Of a stretch of DNA of 64,000 bases, positions 35,104 through 51,149 are shown piece by piece (position 1 is the stretch's first letter; every line of letters begins with the position of its first letter). The translations under genes were made by a program, and so were the position numbers. Source of the stretch: Rhodamnia argentea (lineage: Eukaryota; Streptophyta; Magnoliopsida; Myrtales; Myrtaceae). Under the pieces are notes generated by a model. It saw only the letters and a list, made by a program, of their open reading frames with translations, searched no databases and was not told the DNA's origin. The stretch lies in contig NC_063156.1 of the NCBI RefSeq assembly GCF_020921035.1, forward strand, positions 8,060,001 through 8,124,000, in the 5' to 3' direction.

Positions 35104-38100
35104 ATGGATGTTTTCGACATGAAGCAGAGGAGCATTCTTGTCGGAACAGTACTTGTGGCCTCTGCTCTTACCATCTTCGGGATCTTGATGTTGAGACAGC
35201 CAACCCTCAATAGCCCCGGCCTAGTATGACCCAAATTTGACGATTTAATGAAAATGAGTGCCTTCTGTGCATATTGTTCAGTATAAGTTCTAGCGCTGTT
35301 GTTTGCAATTAGAGTACTAAACATTTTATGTTTGTTCTTCTCACACCAAGTATCCAATATTAACTACTCGTACAGATTTAGATGGATGACACCGTTCCTG
35401 ACTAAGCCAAATCTTACACTTCAAAATATTTTTATCTGGGGTTAAATGGCTCTTTCAATCCATGTTGACTCCTCAGACTCAATTGTCCAATATTTCAGTC
35501 GATAATATATGGTCGAGCCGGGCATTTTCTGAGCTCTCATCAAATTCTTCGTTTCATCCTATGACCAGTCCACTTCTGGGAATCGGGAGCACAATTCCAA
35601 TAGTTCTCTCCCCACTCTTTCAAGGCAAGAGGTATGAATTGCTGAGTCAAAATATTGCAAAAAGATTCTTTTTGTTCTTTTATTGGTCTCAGAGCTCATC
35701 TTGCATGATATGTCTTCGTTCACTCTACTTTATATGGCCCGTTTCTGCAGCACGAATCCGGGGTGACACATGTTCTGGTAACTGGAGGCGCGGGGTATAT
35801 AGGCTCTCATGCTGCCTTACGCTTGTTAAATGATTCACATCGAGTAACAATATTGGTATGCTGTGTTCAGAAATGTGGAGAGTTCTTTTTCAAGTTTTTA
35901 CTCTAAAGGTTAATTGCCTATCAACAAACAACTTCTCTTTGCTTTTGAAGGACAATCTTTCACGTGGAAATATAGGTGCGGTCAAAGTTCTTGAGAAGCT
36001 ATTTCCGAAGCCTGGTCGTCTTCAATTCATTTATGCAGACCTGGGAGATCCAAGAGCAGTATCCTCCTGATGGTCCTACAGCAAACTTGATCAAACATAT
36101 GGACTTAATTTTTTACTGCATCACTTTTTTCCAATTAACCCGGAAGCGGAAATTCGATTGTTTCTCCTTAAATTAAAATGGCAGGTCAACAAAATTTTTG
36201 CAGAGAATGCATTTGATGCAGTCATTCATTTTGCAGCTGTAGCTTATGTTGGGGAAAGCACGCTGGATCCTCTTAGGTAATTCCGGGTTCTGAAATCCAA
36301 AAGAGGCGTGTCCACGATTTCGAAGTCCTAACAAAATAAACGTTATGCTATTTATAATTTCATTATATGACATTCTCGTGTTCAGCATAACAATTTCTTT
36401 GAACTGGAAGCTTATGCTATTCATATTAGCTTCAATACCTGGTCTAATGCAAGTTAATGGACATATGAGACACCCAGGTTTTCACACACTTCACAACAAT
36501 TTTTAGGGCATCATCGTGCTTTTACTAACTCTCTCAGCATTGAGTTTATCTATAATAGCCATCACACCATGAAAAGTTTCCCTCACTGAGGTCAGCAATG
36601 GCAGCATTGTGCTCATCATTTCTTATAAAATTGGCATCCCTGTCAAATTCCAAAACCTGGGCTGACCATCTTATGTTGGGGTTGTTGAATGGCTATGGGT
36701 ATGTCACTTGGCAGTCCAGTCCTTGATGGAAACCTTAATGTACCTGGCAGGTACTACCATAATATCACATCGAACACTTTGGTAGTGTTAGAGGCAATGG
36801 CTTCCCATGGTGTGAAGAGATTGATCTACTCAAGTACCTGCGCCACGTATGGAGAGCCAAAGAAGATGCCCATCACTGAAGACACTCCTCAAGTAAGTTT
36901 CTTATGGTATACAACTGCTCTATTTCACGCTGATGCTGAAATGACGCGCTGATGCCAGTGCAACTCATTGAACGTGATGTTCAACTAACATTGTGCAAAT
37001 ATAAACGTGATATGATACTAAATTTCCCGTTCAAATTGGCAAATCTCTGGATATATGTAGAAAATGATTGTACTACCAAATACACTGTGCAGCTCCCCAT
37101 CAATCCATATGGAAAAGCCAAAAAGATGGCCGAAGATATTATACGGGATTTCTCCAAGAACTCTGACATGGCTGTTGTGATCCTGCGGTTCGTGGCCTTG
37201 TGTACATCAATTAAATCATCTGTCATTTTTCTTAATTTTTCTTTCACCGAGGAATGCTCAAGACGGTAGAGGTCAAAGAATGAAAGAAAAGTACAAGCAG
37301 CAACATTACATCACTCGCCATATCTTGTAGTCTTAAGCAGAGTGCTCAAACTCTTTCTAACTGCCAAACCACTACATATTCAGGTACTTTAATGTCATCG
37401 GATCAGATCCGGAAGGCAGATTAGGTGAAGCTCCCCGACCGGAACTCCGTGAACATGGTCGGATATCGGGTGCTTGTTTTGATGCTGCCTCTGGCATTAC
37501 TACTGGGTTGAAGGTATGACTTATATTTCCTCATGGCAACATCCTGTGAAACCTGGAATGGAAATGAAGAATTTAAAGTTATTGACTTCATGATGATGGT
37601 TCTAGGTAAGAGGGACAGACTATAACACTCCCGATGGCACTTGCATCAGGGATTATATTGATGTCAATGACCTCATCGACGCTCACGTGAAAGCTCTGGC
37701 CAATGCCGAATCTCGACAAGTGAAGACTTACAATGTCGGCACAGGAAGAGGTCTTGAAAAACTTACATTTCTATTAACGGATGTACGAAGAGATATGTAG
37801 TGTAACCCTCAACATGTTAAGTAGTTACGTTCACACTTTCTCATTGAACAAATTAATTCTCCTGTTAAGCTCTAATGTGCATTTATGTTTATCGAACACT
37901 CTTTTGCTCCTCTATATTTACTACTGCTTACTAAAAGCTCTTCTGGTCTCTCCTGTCTCAGGTAAATCGGTGAAGGAGTTCGTTGAGGCATGCAAAATTG
38001 CGACTGGGGCCGACATAAAAGTCAAATATCTAGATCGTCGGCCAGGGGATTATGCCGAAGTTTACAGCGATCCTTCAAAAATAAGGCAGGAGCTGAATTG

Positions 38101-38200
38101 GACAGCTCAGTATACGGATCTTCAGGAAAGCCTTAAGATTGCATGGAGATGGCGGAAGTCGCATACAAATGGCTATGGCCCTCCAACTGACGAACATTGA
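35104..38200 (+). CDS. UXE: UDP-arabinose 4-epimerase (MUR4/UXE family), Golgi membrane, 391 aa
   Basis: Nine coding exons: 35104-35223, 35751-35855, 35951-36058, 36185-36276, 36751-36892, 37093-37187, 37384-37513, 37606-37750, 37962-38200 (1176 nt, phase unbroken). It interconverts UDP-xylose and UDP-arabinose for cell-wall polymers. The N-terminus has one membrane segment ([20 protein letters not shown], about 11-30), giving a type II Golgi protein. The NAD-binding loop TGGAGYIG is at 51-58, the catalytic Ser/Thr at YSSTCATYG (168-176), and the YxxxK motif at Y195-K199 (NPYGKAKK). The signature [13 protein letters not shown] is in the last exon. It lacks about 25 N-terminal residues found in Arabidopsis MUR4 (a basic/Ser stretch before the membrane segment). 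Either translation starts at 35104 or an upstream exon adds them, since the frame is open back to the splice site. Plain UDP-glucose 4-epimerases lack the membrane anchor, so UXE is preferred. Confidence 0.92.
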
Positions 38201-39674
38201 ATGTGAGGAGGTCCTTATAGTTGTGCAGTCAGATTTGCTATAAGAGGTTGCTCTCACAGCCACACTAAATCTGCACACTCTTTACATGTTCGATGATTGA
38301 TTAAATTGCCTGAAATTTAGAGATCTCCAGGAGAGATTGCAGAACCTGGTGGCAAGGCAGAAGAATGGTCATGATTGACATGGCTGCGGATTAGTAACTT
38401 AGTCTGTTTCAGCTCACATTCGAATCATATTCTATCCTTGGTGTAAACACAATGAGCTTGCCCGCTACCTCTAACCCTTTTTGCCAGGAGAAAGAAAAAC
38501 AAAAGCTTTAATTTTTGAAGCAGTTGACAAAGCTTCAAGATTCCCATTGTATAATTAGGTTCTACTCTCGAAATCTATCACATCATAATTCACCATTTTC
38601 TTCTGAGGAAGGTTTTAAATGGAATGACTGATTGCTCGGAAACAAAAGCTGAGTTTGGAACAACCAGACCGCGTATCTAAGCTGTACTAAAAGTGGTGAT
38701 TATATGTCTACTTCGTGCACAGTCAAGGGTCCGTAGAGTGGTTCCTTATCAGCAATCCTAGATATCCGGCACTTCAACCCATCAACGGTTAGACAGTCTT
38801 TCATAGCCATAGGAAGCTGCAAAATGCGACATTTTATCATATTCATTCATGTCTCAGAGTTGAGGAACATAGTACATGAGAACTGTCCTAAGCTTCAAAC
38901 TGGTATCAACATCAGCAGTTCTCTCTAGGACATTGAAGACCACATCTATTCACATTTGGTTGTCTGCATTTCTAGCAGAATTTTAATATTTCATGGGACA
39001 ATGGCCAGTGAAAACTCAAGTTGTTTGTTGTCTGGGTTGCCAGAAATTCTGTCCAGCCGGCCACACGATAGAAGAATCTCAAAGGATCCATCCTAGGAAT
39101 CGTAAGGTATTTCACGCAGCCTGCAAAATTCCTTGCAAGTCATCAGATCCTTGGTTTTAAAACATCCTCCAGATTTTTGTGCAAGACAAATTTTCACATG
39201 AAACTCCCTTGTTCTGTAATCTGTGATGATCCAATTTTATCTGCGCAGAGATCAGGGAAATCAATAGACTAACCAAAATTTTGTCAGTCATGTGAGGTTT
39301 CTGGGTGCAGGTGTCGACCAACACTGTAAGAATGTACAAGAGGCCAAGCACCATCAACCAGAACTTAATCCAGCTTCGCAATTGCCAGATCACATACAAA
39401 ATTCTCCAAAAAAAGTGAACTAGGTTCTATAAGATCAAGGGCTCAATAAATGATCCTGTCAAGGACATTGGATGGAGATTGGAAAAAGAGATCTATCACA
39501 CCTTTGAAGGGGATCGCAATAGCTTCAGCAGGACTAATTACAAAGATACACCCCGTTACAACAAAAGCTCACAGTTTCTATCACCTAAATATCCCTACGT
39601 GTCAGTTTATTAAAACAAATCTACTTGAATCGTATAAAAGAATTACAAGTGATGAAGCCTCACTGCTATAGTAA
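38201..39674. other. Convergent 3' ends of the epimerase (+) and the folate-biopterin transporter (-)
   Basis: No coding signal is recognised. Both 3' UTRs must lie here. Short frames on both strands lack splice or family support. Confidence 0.4.
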
Positions 39675-41631
39675 CTACTCCTCCTTACTCCCGGCTTTGG
39701 ATCTTGTATCATCATGGATCCATGATGATCGAAATAGCGGCAACAGCGTGCAAACCGCTTGTATCGCGAGACCCCATGGAAGTCCTGAGAAATCATCTCC
39801 TGTGACACCGACAGATGATGCGAGCACAACACCAAGGAATCCACTGATTATGAATGCTAAGGCGAGGGCAGACATGACAAAAGCCATTAAAGATCCTTCA
39901 CACCCCGGTGGGCAGAGTTGCGCCATTAGGACACTGAAGGGTAGAATTTTGAAGAAAAAGAGAACCTCCATGACCCCTGACAAGATGACTACATACAATG
40001 AATCCGGAACTCCCATTTGTTTGTAGACACCCTTGACAAAGAGGATGTCTGAAACCATGAACAAGGCCATCATGGCCTGAATTGCAGAAATCAGTTTCCT
40101 TGGTGGGACTGACTTCAGATGACGATTATAAACCATACCCCAGAGGAGCATTGTGGCTTGGCCAAACACTTTAGAGATCCCCAATACTGATGTGTCAATC
40201 TTGAGATACTGTGTTTGGTAGAAGAACATGGTCCCAGTGAGAGCTGGAATAACCGCATAGGATGCTGCAAGCCAGATTATGGAATGAGCCATCTCAGGTC
40301 TTTTTAGTGCAGACGAGAGATCAGAAAGCTGCTTCCTAATCCCTGCTTTGGTCACAGTTTTTGGGAGGCCAAGAGCGCTTTCATGGACACTGATTGTAAC
40401 AAGAAACTGCGCTGCAAGGAGAAGGCCAAAAAACAGAAACATCGTCTGCAGGGAAAGTCTCCCAATAGCAACACCGACCAGAAGGTTCCCAAGGACACCA
40501 CCGGCAGAGGAAGCCATCCAAACAAATGATGGGAGGTCACCGGATGAAGACGACCTAGTCTTCTTCGAAGATGAAGCAGGCTGTTTTCCTACCTCAGCTA
40601 CAATGGCATCATTTGCTACCTCTGCTATTGAAGCACCAAGATTACTTAGGAGGAGATAAATCGAGATGATCGTTATACTTGATGGGGAGAGAATTGCTAT
40701 GGCTAGCCAGGACACTGCTTGCAAGAATGCTGCATACACAGATTAGAGAAAATGACTAAGTTGAATGCACCCAAATAGATACACTAGCAGAGTGTGGTGA
40801 AGCAAATCTACTAATATTACGATACAATGATATCACTTTGACTTATGATGAATGAATCACTAAAATCTCTGAAGTTCAAACCGTGGTAGAAAAAAAAATT
40901 TGTCTGTTTAACAAAAGAAGGCATGTAATTATTTCATTGCATCCATGTGTCCCTAAGAACCGTATAATGGGGAAAATATCCTATCCATGACCTAGGTGCC
41001 TCTTATATTTAGTTCTGCCATACCTTCAACAAAATAATGCATGTCTATTTGTCAGAGATAGTCCTCTCAAATCCCTGTTTAACCAGCTGAATAAAGGAAT
41101 AAAAGTTCTTGTCCATCGAGCCCATGGCAATCTGACATCTATTATAGCTCAAGTTGATTCAAGTGTACACACAAATTGCAGCAAATTGAAGATCATAGGA
41201 AACTAAGGTGTGAAGCGTGAAGCATCAAGACAGTTCACTTTAATTTCATCTATAGCTTCACTTTACCCCTAAACTCCAAAGCAGCATCCACACATTTCTT
41301 CATCGAAACCAAGAGAATGTAGATGCTGGGTGAATAAACGGACCCCAAACACTTTACCTCCGAGAGCAATGTAGGGCAGGCGGTGTTGGCCCCGAATATA
41401 AAAAGCATCGGACACAACTCCGTAGAGAGGCTTGGCAACCATGGGAAGGTTGGCCAAGTTCTGGAGGATCTGGAGGGTGGAGGGATCCACATTGAGGCCA
41501 TCCTTGAGGAAGAAGTTGACAGCCATCCATGGGAAGCACCTCAACCCCTGAACCCAGTATCCTAATCCTAGTACTACTTTCCGAACCAGCTCGGTGCCGC
41601 CGCCGCCGCTTCTTCTAGTCTCCACCACCAT
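39675..41631 (-). CDS. FBT7: Folate-biopterin transporter (FBT family, major facilitator fold), 442 aa
   Basis: Two coding exons, 41358-41631 and 39675-40729, join in phase (1329 nt). The protein is a multi-span membrane carrier. The FBT signature GYWVQGLRCFPWMAV then NFFLKDGLNVDPSTLQ (about 26-56) leads to LPMVAKPLYGVVSDA. LLLSNLGASIAEVANDAIVAE lies near 120 and WMASSAGGVLGNL near 160. About 11-12 hydrophobic spans can be counted, ending in LPLFRSSWIHDDTRSK. Family members move folates or pterins, and one Arabidopsis relative is in the plastid envelope. No clear transit peptide is seen here (MVVETRRSGGGG), so the membrane is uncertain. Similarity in memory is best to Arabidopsis FBT7; paralogue choice is tentative. 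A 3' splice site abuts the ATG, indicating a 5' UTR intron. Confidence 0.9.
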
Positions 41632-42440
41632 CTGATGCGAACTAAATCACTGCCAATTACAACACCGACAGTCAGGCAATCACAATTCAGAACTAGATAT
41701 GCCCCTGAATTTGGAAGTGATTCAATCATAATTCAGAACTAGATCACAGGACAACTTTTCCCTCTTCCTCACCCTTTTTATGCCCCTGCAATTTGGAAGT
41801 GATTCAATAGTTTTCTAAAGTAGAAGTGATATGCAGGATCACAGAGCCCATCTTGTCCAGTTTTATTGGAGAAAGTTTTGATCTTTGAATTGGTGAACTC
41901 GATATAAAAAGCAAATTCTCGACGAAAAGAAGTCAACAAATCAAAGGAAATGTTTAAGGTTCAAAGAGATGGCAAGATTTGCACCCCGAGAGATTCACAT
42001 ACAAGTGAAGTCCAACGATGCCGGCGAATTTACAGGAATGCCGGAAAAACCAGAAGCAGACGCGTAATTGAGTGGAAAAATGACAAACAAAAAAGGGACG
42101 GCACTGACAGAAAAACAGAAGGGAAAGGAAAACCCGCATATGCAGAAACAAATTTAGATACAGCACAGAAATGGAGAATCGGAAGCCGTAACAAGTAATG
42201 GCAACCGACCACGTCGTACACTGTAGAGAGAAACTGCGAATACCTCCTGGTGGCCGCTAGAGAGGGAGAGAGAAGTTCTTGAAATGGGGTGGTGCGGGAG
42301 AGAATGGGCAACCACCGAAACCGATCTACCGCGAGAGGAGACGACAAGAAGGGAAACGGTGAAGTGCCTTGAATTGAAGCCAATGAGAAGACGGCAGAAC
42401 CGCAGGAGGAGAGAGAGAGAGGTGTCGCCTTCTGCAATGT
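41632..42440 (-). other. Inferred 5' UTR intron and leader exon of the folate-biopterin transporter
   Basis: On the minus strand 'ttcgcatcag' directly precedes the ATG. A matching 5' splice site (CCAGGAG|GTATTC) lies at 42243/42244, so the leader exon would run from 42244 to about 42440. Its CT-rich composition (a GAGAGA run on + at 42411-42420) is typical of plant leaders. Long open frames across it on both strands look like chance frames. Confidence 0.5.
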
Positions 42441-44538
42441 TCTAATGGGTCTCCATCATCACCATCACCACCACTACCGGAAGAAAGATCCGACAGATTG
42501 TGTGCGTGTCATGCGTTTAGCTCGTATTTGTCCGAAATTGTTTCAATCCCATGTTTTGTATTGGGTGAGACTTGAGTCCGAGAGCGAGTCGGGTGTTTGA
42601 CTGATGGTGATGGTTTGACTATGGACGTCGTTACTGTTACAATCACCCGCAACCAACAGTCTCCAAGATTGCTTGAGGAAGGATTGGATTTTTAGCCATT
42701 GAGGGGAAGAGCTTTTCCTCTTTCCCTGCTTCTTTCCTACTTTTGGAACTAGTGAGTATAGTGATATTTACACATACGCATTTAATGAATTTATTTCGGC
42801 CTTCGTGCAGGAGAAGCACAGTATATTCTAATGAATACACAACGGTAAACGGTCCATAAATGTATTCCAATACCCGATGGTTGCCAAAAGCTTTTTTTCG
42901 CAACGATTCTTTGATTGACGAACGTGAGATTTGCGTACATACCAAATGCTTTCGAGGCATGATTGATCTAACCAGACTTTTAAATTTGCTATGCACATGT
43001 TACTCTTTGATTCCTTGGATTCTTTGTTAAAGTGAAAAGCAGTACTTGAAGGCATCTTCAAGAAAAGAACAGACAGAAAAACTCCAAACCAAAAAGACAT
43101 GGACATAAGAAAGTTCTCACAGCAAAGTGAATGCCCTTGCAAAAGCAAAAGTAGTATCCACATGGATGCGAAAATCTCCCTCCTGATCGTCCCGTCTTCG
43201 CACATTAGGTGAGATCACGGAAGGCATGGACTCTTCTGCATAAGTTGAGAAGCTTGTTCTGCTAAGTTGTACAACAATAACATAGGGATCGACCCGTGAT
43301 TATAACGTTGTCATTCTCGAAATTAGTTTGATATTTACGAGTCACCTCGTGCCCATTCTCCATTCTCAGAGTCTTATGTCCTTGAAGTACCCTTTTGTCC
43401 ACAATATCTGTCTCAAAGCAAAGCTACTGTTGTATTGGGTTTCTGCTACTATTGAGGCATTTTCTCCAAAGTAAGGCTCACTCAAAGTTTGAATCTTCCT
43501 TTACTCAAAGTACATCCTTTGAATCTTCCTTTCTTCTCCTGTAGCAGCTTGTTGTTATGCTATGAAAAAGAACGGCTTAACACACCGAATTATCACTATT
43601 CTTTCTCCTGTAGTCGCTATGAAGTCCTCATTCTGGTTTCACTATGCTTTCTTTCCGGTTCGACTATGCTTTCTAGTTCACGGAAGGAATGAATCTTCAC
43701 AAACTCCGACTTTATTGCCCTAGCTGATAAGATGAGCCACAATAATGTTGGATACCATTTCTATGGGTCTGTTGATCTTTTTCCGCGTAAAGCTGAGAAT
43801 GAACGCCTTGTGGGACAGGACATGTGGGGTGTGTTTGTAGTCACTATGAAGTCCTCATTCTGGTTTCACTATTCTTTCTTTCCGGTTCGACTATGCTTTC
43901 TAGTTCACAGAAGGAACGAATCTTCGCAAACTCCGACTTTATTGCCCTAGCTGATAAGATGAGCCACAATAATGTTGGATACTGAAATTCTCTGAATGTG
44001 AGATACATCAGCTTCTTCGAATCTGTCTTTCACTATGCTTTCGGCTAAAAAGCTAGAGAATTGGCAACAACGTCCTCATGTCAATGGGACATTCGTGAAA
44101 CAATCTGTTTCGTTACCCTACCTTGTCAAAATGCCTGAAGCTGGTCCTGGACACTGACCACTCCATAGCTTTGTAAGATTAAACTTTTAATGCCTAAAAT
44201 ATAGAAAAGACGACCTTTCAATTCTCAATTCCTTCAAATAACATGAGGTCTTTAGTTTCCCGTCTCACTCCAACGTATATTTTGTCCAAAGAATGTAAAA
44301 ACAACCAGAATGGTATACAATGAAAGTCATTTCCGCAAACTCTAGGTCTTGATGTGTACGTGAGTGTCTGTTTTCTTCAATCTAGGACTGCTGTTATGTA
44401 CAGAAAACAATTATCTGAAAACACATCTCCAAACTAAGTTTTCTCGGCAGTTGAAGTAACACCAATAGCACAGCTTGCAACAATGCATTACACTAAGCTG
44501 CCAATGCTGCAGGTTGACCTCCTGGTAACATCAACTCT
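42441..44538. other. Gene-poor interval with a local duplication
   Basis: 42441-42640 is the likely FBT promoter. 42640-43210 has overlapping open frames on the minus strand (up to 125 codons) with no recognised family. 43.4-44.0 kb contains the duplication listed separately. 44.0-44.5 kb should contain the 3' UTR of the OTU gene. Confidence 0.35.
43610..43982. repeat. Direct duplication, two copies of about 146 bp, 227 bp apart
   Basis: 43610-43755 and 43837-43982 are near-identical (GAAGTCCTCATTCTGGTTTC through GAGCCACAATAATGTTGGAT), with about six mismatches. Within each copy the phrase 'ttcactatgctttcttt' and 'cgactatgctttct' repeats again, and another 'ttcactatgctttc' lies at about 44030. 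It is a small nested duplication of unknown origin with no coding content recognised. Confidence 0.9.
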
Positions 44539-48972
<4,434 letters not shown>

Positions 48973-49640
48973 GCTACAAACAAACCATGCCGCCGTATCA
49001 AGCCCACAAAGGATTAAACGAACCAGACCACCCCAGAATCGCCCAAACATGCAAGGAAAAACAAAAACAAAATTACAGAAAATCGTCCAACAGTTCCCAC
49101 TTTCTAATGCAGAACCCAATTCACCAGCACGAAACTGAACGACCCACATAAGCAATCATCCCAAAGGCAAGAACAGAGAAACCTAACCGGATTGCCAAAA
49201 AGACCCTGCGCATGAGCTTAAACAATACACCCACAACACTGTTCCTGACCGTGTCAAGCATCCCAAAAGGAGCGCAACTTGAGAGGAGACAAGATCGACA
49301 AGCGCATCGATTCATACAAGGAAAGCAAGAGCAACACGAGGAAATGAAACGAGACCGCCAAGAAGGCGAGCTCCCACATCATAAGTCAACCCAGTCCAAT
49401 TTTAATCGAAAACCCAGCAATCACACCCAACCGGAGCATCAACCCACCTCGAAGTAAAGGCGAACGGAGGACGAAATAAGCAGAAGGTTCGTGACGTGAT
49501 TACTTACCCAGCCGGATACGGAAGACGTAAGGATCGGGGAGGATGAAGAAGAAGAAGAAGGATCAGGAGGAAGCAGTGGCGTGAGGCGTTTCCTTCCTTC
49601 GGGGATATGCGTCGAAGACTGCGATGGCAAGCTTCTTCTT
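48973..49640 (-). other. Inferred 5' UTR intron and leader exon of OTU12
   Basis: A strong 5' splice site (GCTGG|GTAAGTAA on the minus strand, boundary 49508/49507) pairs with the 3' splice site ending at 48974. The leader exon would span about 49508-49640. Leader introns next to the start codon are common in plant housekeeping genes. Confidence 0.5.
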
Positions 49641-49885
49641 CCGAGACGAGACGTCGTTTGTGGGTGCTGCGGCGCTCGATTGGGTTAAATATCCCTCCGA
49701 CAAGAAAACTCGAAGCGAGCGCGCGCATGGCACGGACGATGACGACGTCCGACATTGCTAGTCGAGGGAAGAGATTTGGCGACAAGTCAACGAGCTGCGT
49801 CAGCTTTGACCCTTATTAGTGCATGCATGATTTGACCCATTGTTAGGCGAATAATTAAGTATTGATGAATAATTAAGCGTTTCTT

Positions 49886-50346
49886 TAGGGCAAAAGCCAC
49901 AAAACATAACCAAATATTCATTGTGACACATTTCCTCTAAATTTTAACTTACACATGCATGACACATTATTTACCCTAATTTTTCTATGATACCGAAAAT
50001 ATCAAATTTATACATGTGCGACACATTATTTAGCCACTATCAATATTCCTTCAATCATTGACGTTAAAGATCTATCTATATGGACGCCAGTTGACATGAA
50101 GCCCACGTGATTTGAATGAATTAAAGGCGATGTTGTTTTGGCCGAAAATCATCTAACGAGATCTTGACGGAGGGTAAATATGCCATTTAGATATAAATTT
50201 GAGATTTTTCATGTTACAAGAAATTTTTTTTTATGAGAAATATGGCACAGCGAACATAATTTGGGATTTTTGATGTCATAAAAAAATTTTAGATAAATAT
50301 GTTACGGTGGGCATAGTTTTAAAATTTTGGTGGCTTTGTTCCTTTT
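49886..50346. mobile_element. Foldback (MITE-like) element with diverged arms
   Basis: The left arm reads 'agggcaaaagccacaaaacataacc'-like sequence and the reverse complement of the right arm reads AGGAACAAAGCCACCAAAAT. About 60 bp can be paired imperfectly, including the shared 'acatattt' and 'ctaaattt' phrases. It sits in the shared upstream region of OTU12 (-) and the small membrane protein gene (+). No coding capacity. Confidence 0.5.
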
Positions 50347-50643
50347 TAAAATAAATGTGCCATTTTTCCACCAAGACCATTTGATGAATTCTCTTCTTGT
50401 TATTAACACAAAAATAAGGACAAATCGAAGAATTGGGAGAAGAAAAAAAATATCCTTGTACCACGTGCAGTTTGACTGTTGGTGCCGACTCATTCAAAAC
50501 GGTGTCGTGCGCGACCCATAATCTAATCCAGGACTGAATTACAAGGCTAGCGCTATTTGGCCCGTCTATGCAAGCTCGATACATCTTAGCGTTTGATTTC
50601 AATGGGTCCCAGCTCGCGCTCGATCTAACGGCCGAAATGCACC

Positions 50644-50654
50644 GACGTCACGTG
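50644..50654. promoter_or_regulatory. Overlapping ACGT elements (GACGTCACGTG) before the small membrane protein gene
   Basis: GACGTC and the G-box CACGTG overlap by one base, 157 bp before the start codon. Such C-box/G-box hybrids are high-affinity bZIP sites in plants. A downstream 'ccgagacgtggcgcg' adds another ACGT core. Confidence 0.45.
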
Positions 50655-50810
50655 CATCCGATGCCATTGTTGGTTGGTCCCGCTTGTTTATCCACCCGAG
50701 ACGTGGCGCGACCACTTCACCGGTGCTGGAAGTTTTGCAGGGGACACGGTCCATCGTCGTCATCCTTTCGACTGCGCGAGAAATACGGTCGGTACCGGAG
50801 AGGGAGAAAG

Positions 50811-51149
50811 ATGGACGCGGCGATGCAAATAGCGATTCCGGTGGCGGGGATCGTCGCGGCCGCCGCCGTCGCCTTCTACGCCGTCAGCTTTGCGGAGCTC
50901 AGAGAGGTAAAACAAAAGGAAAAAAATGCCTCCGTCACCGTCGGTTTCCCTGATTCTCTTGAGTATCGACCATTGAAGCTCGGGATTTTTCACCTTTTTT
51001 GGTTTTTTTTCGCCTTGCTCCTTGTGCGCGCGCAGAAATCGCTCAGAGAGCTGGATGAATCAGAAGAAAGCGCAGGAGGCTTCGAATCGTCTCTCAGTTC
51101 CAGGAAGAGGAGAGCCAGAAGGAAAGCCGATAAGCCCGACGAGCTCTGA
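50811..51149 (+). CDS. Small single-pass membrane protein of unknown function, 69 aa
   Basis: Two exons, 50811-50906 and 51036-51149, join in phase after residue 32. Residues about 5-27 (MQIAIPVAGIVAAAAVAFYA) form one membrane segment. The C-terminus is strongly basic (SSRKRRARRKADKP), giving a tail-exposed positive patch. I recall similar short uncharacterised plant proteins but cannot name a function. The start was chosen because the hydrophobic segment begins just after it and the leader upstream is GC-rich. However, the frame is open back to 50568, so a longer N-terminus is formally possible. The intron has a pyrimidine tract ending in gcgcgcag, is 129 bases long and contains no stop in frame, so its retention would give a 112-residue product. 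It is convergent with GABA transaminase. Confidence 0.7.
   Translation: MDAAMQIAIPVAGIVAAAAVAFYAVSFAELREVKQKEKNASVTVGFPDSLEYRPLKLGIFHLFWFFFALLLVRAQKSLRELDESEESAGGFESSLSSRKRRARRKADKPDEL

Noticed and set aside
42643..43205. Open frames of 117 and 125 codons on the minus strand
   Set aside because: No recognisable motif, no splice partners, ordinary AT-rich composition.
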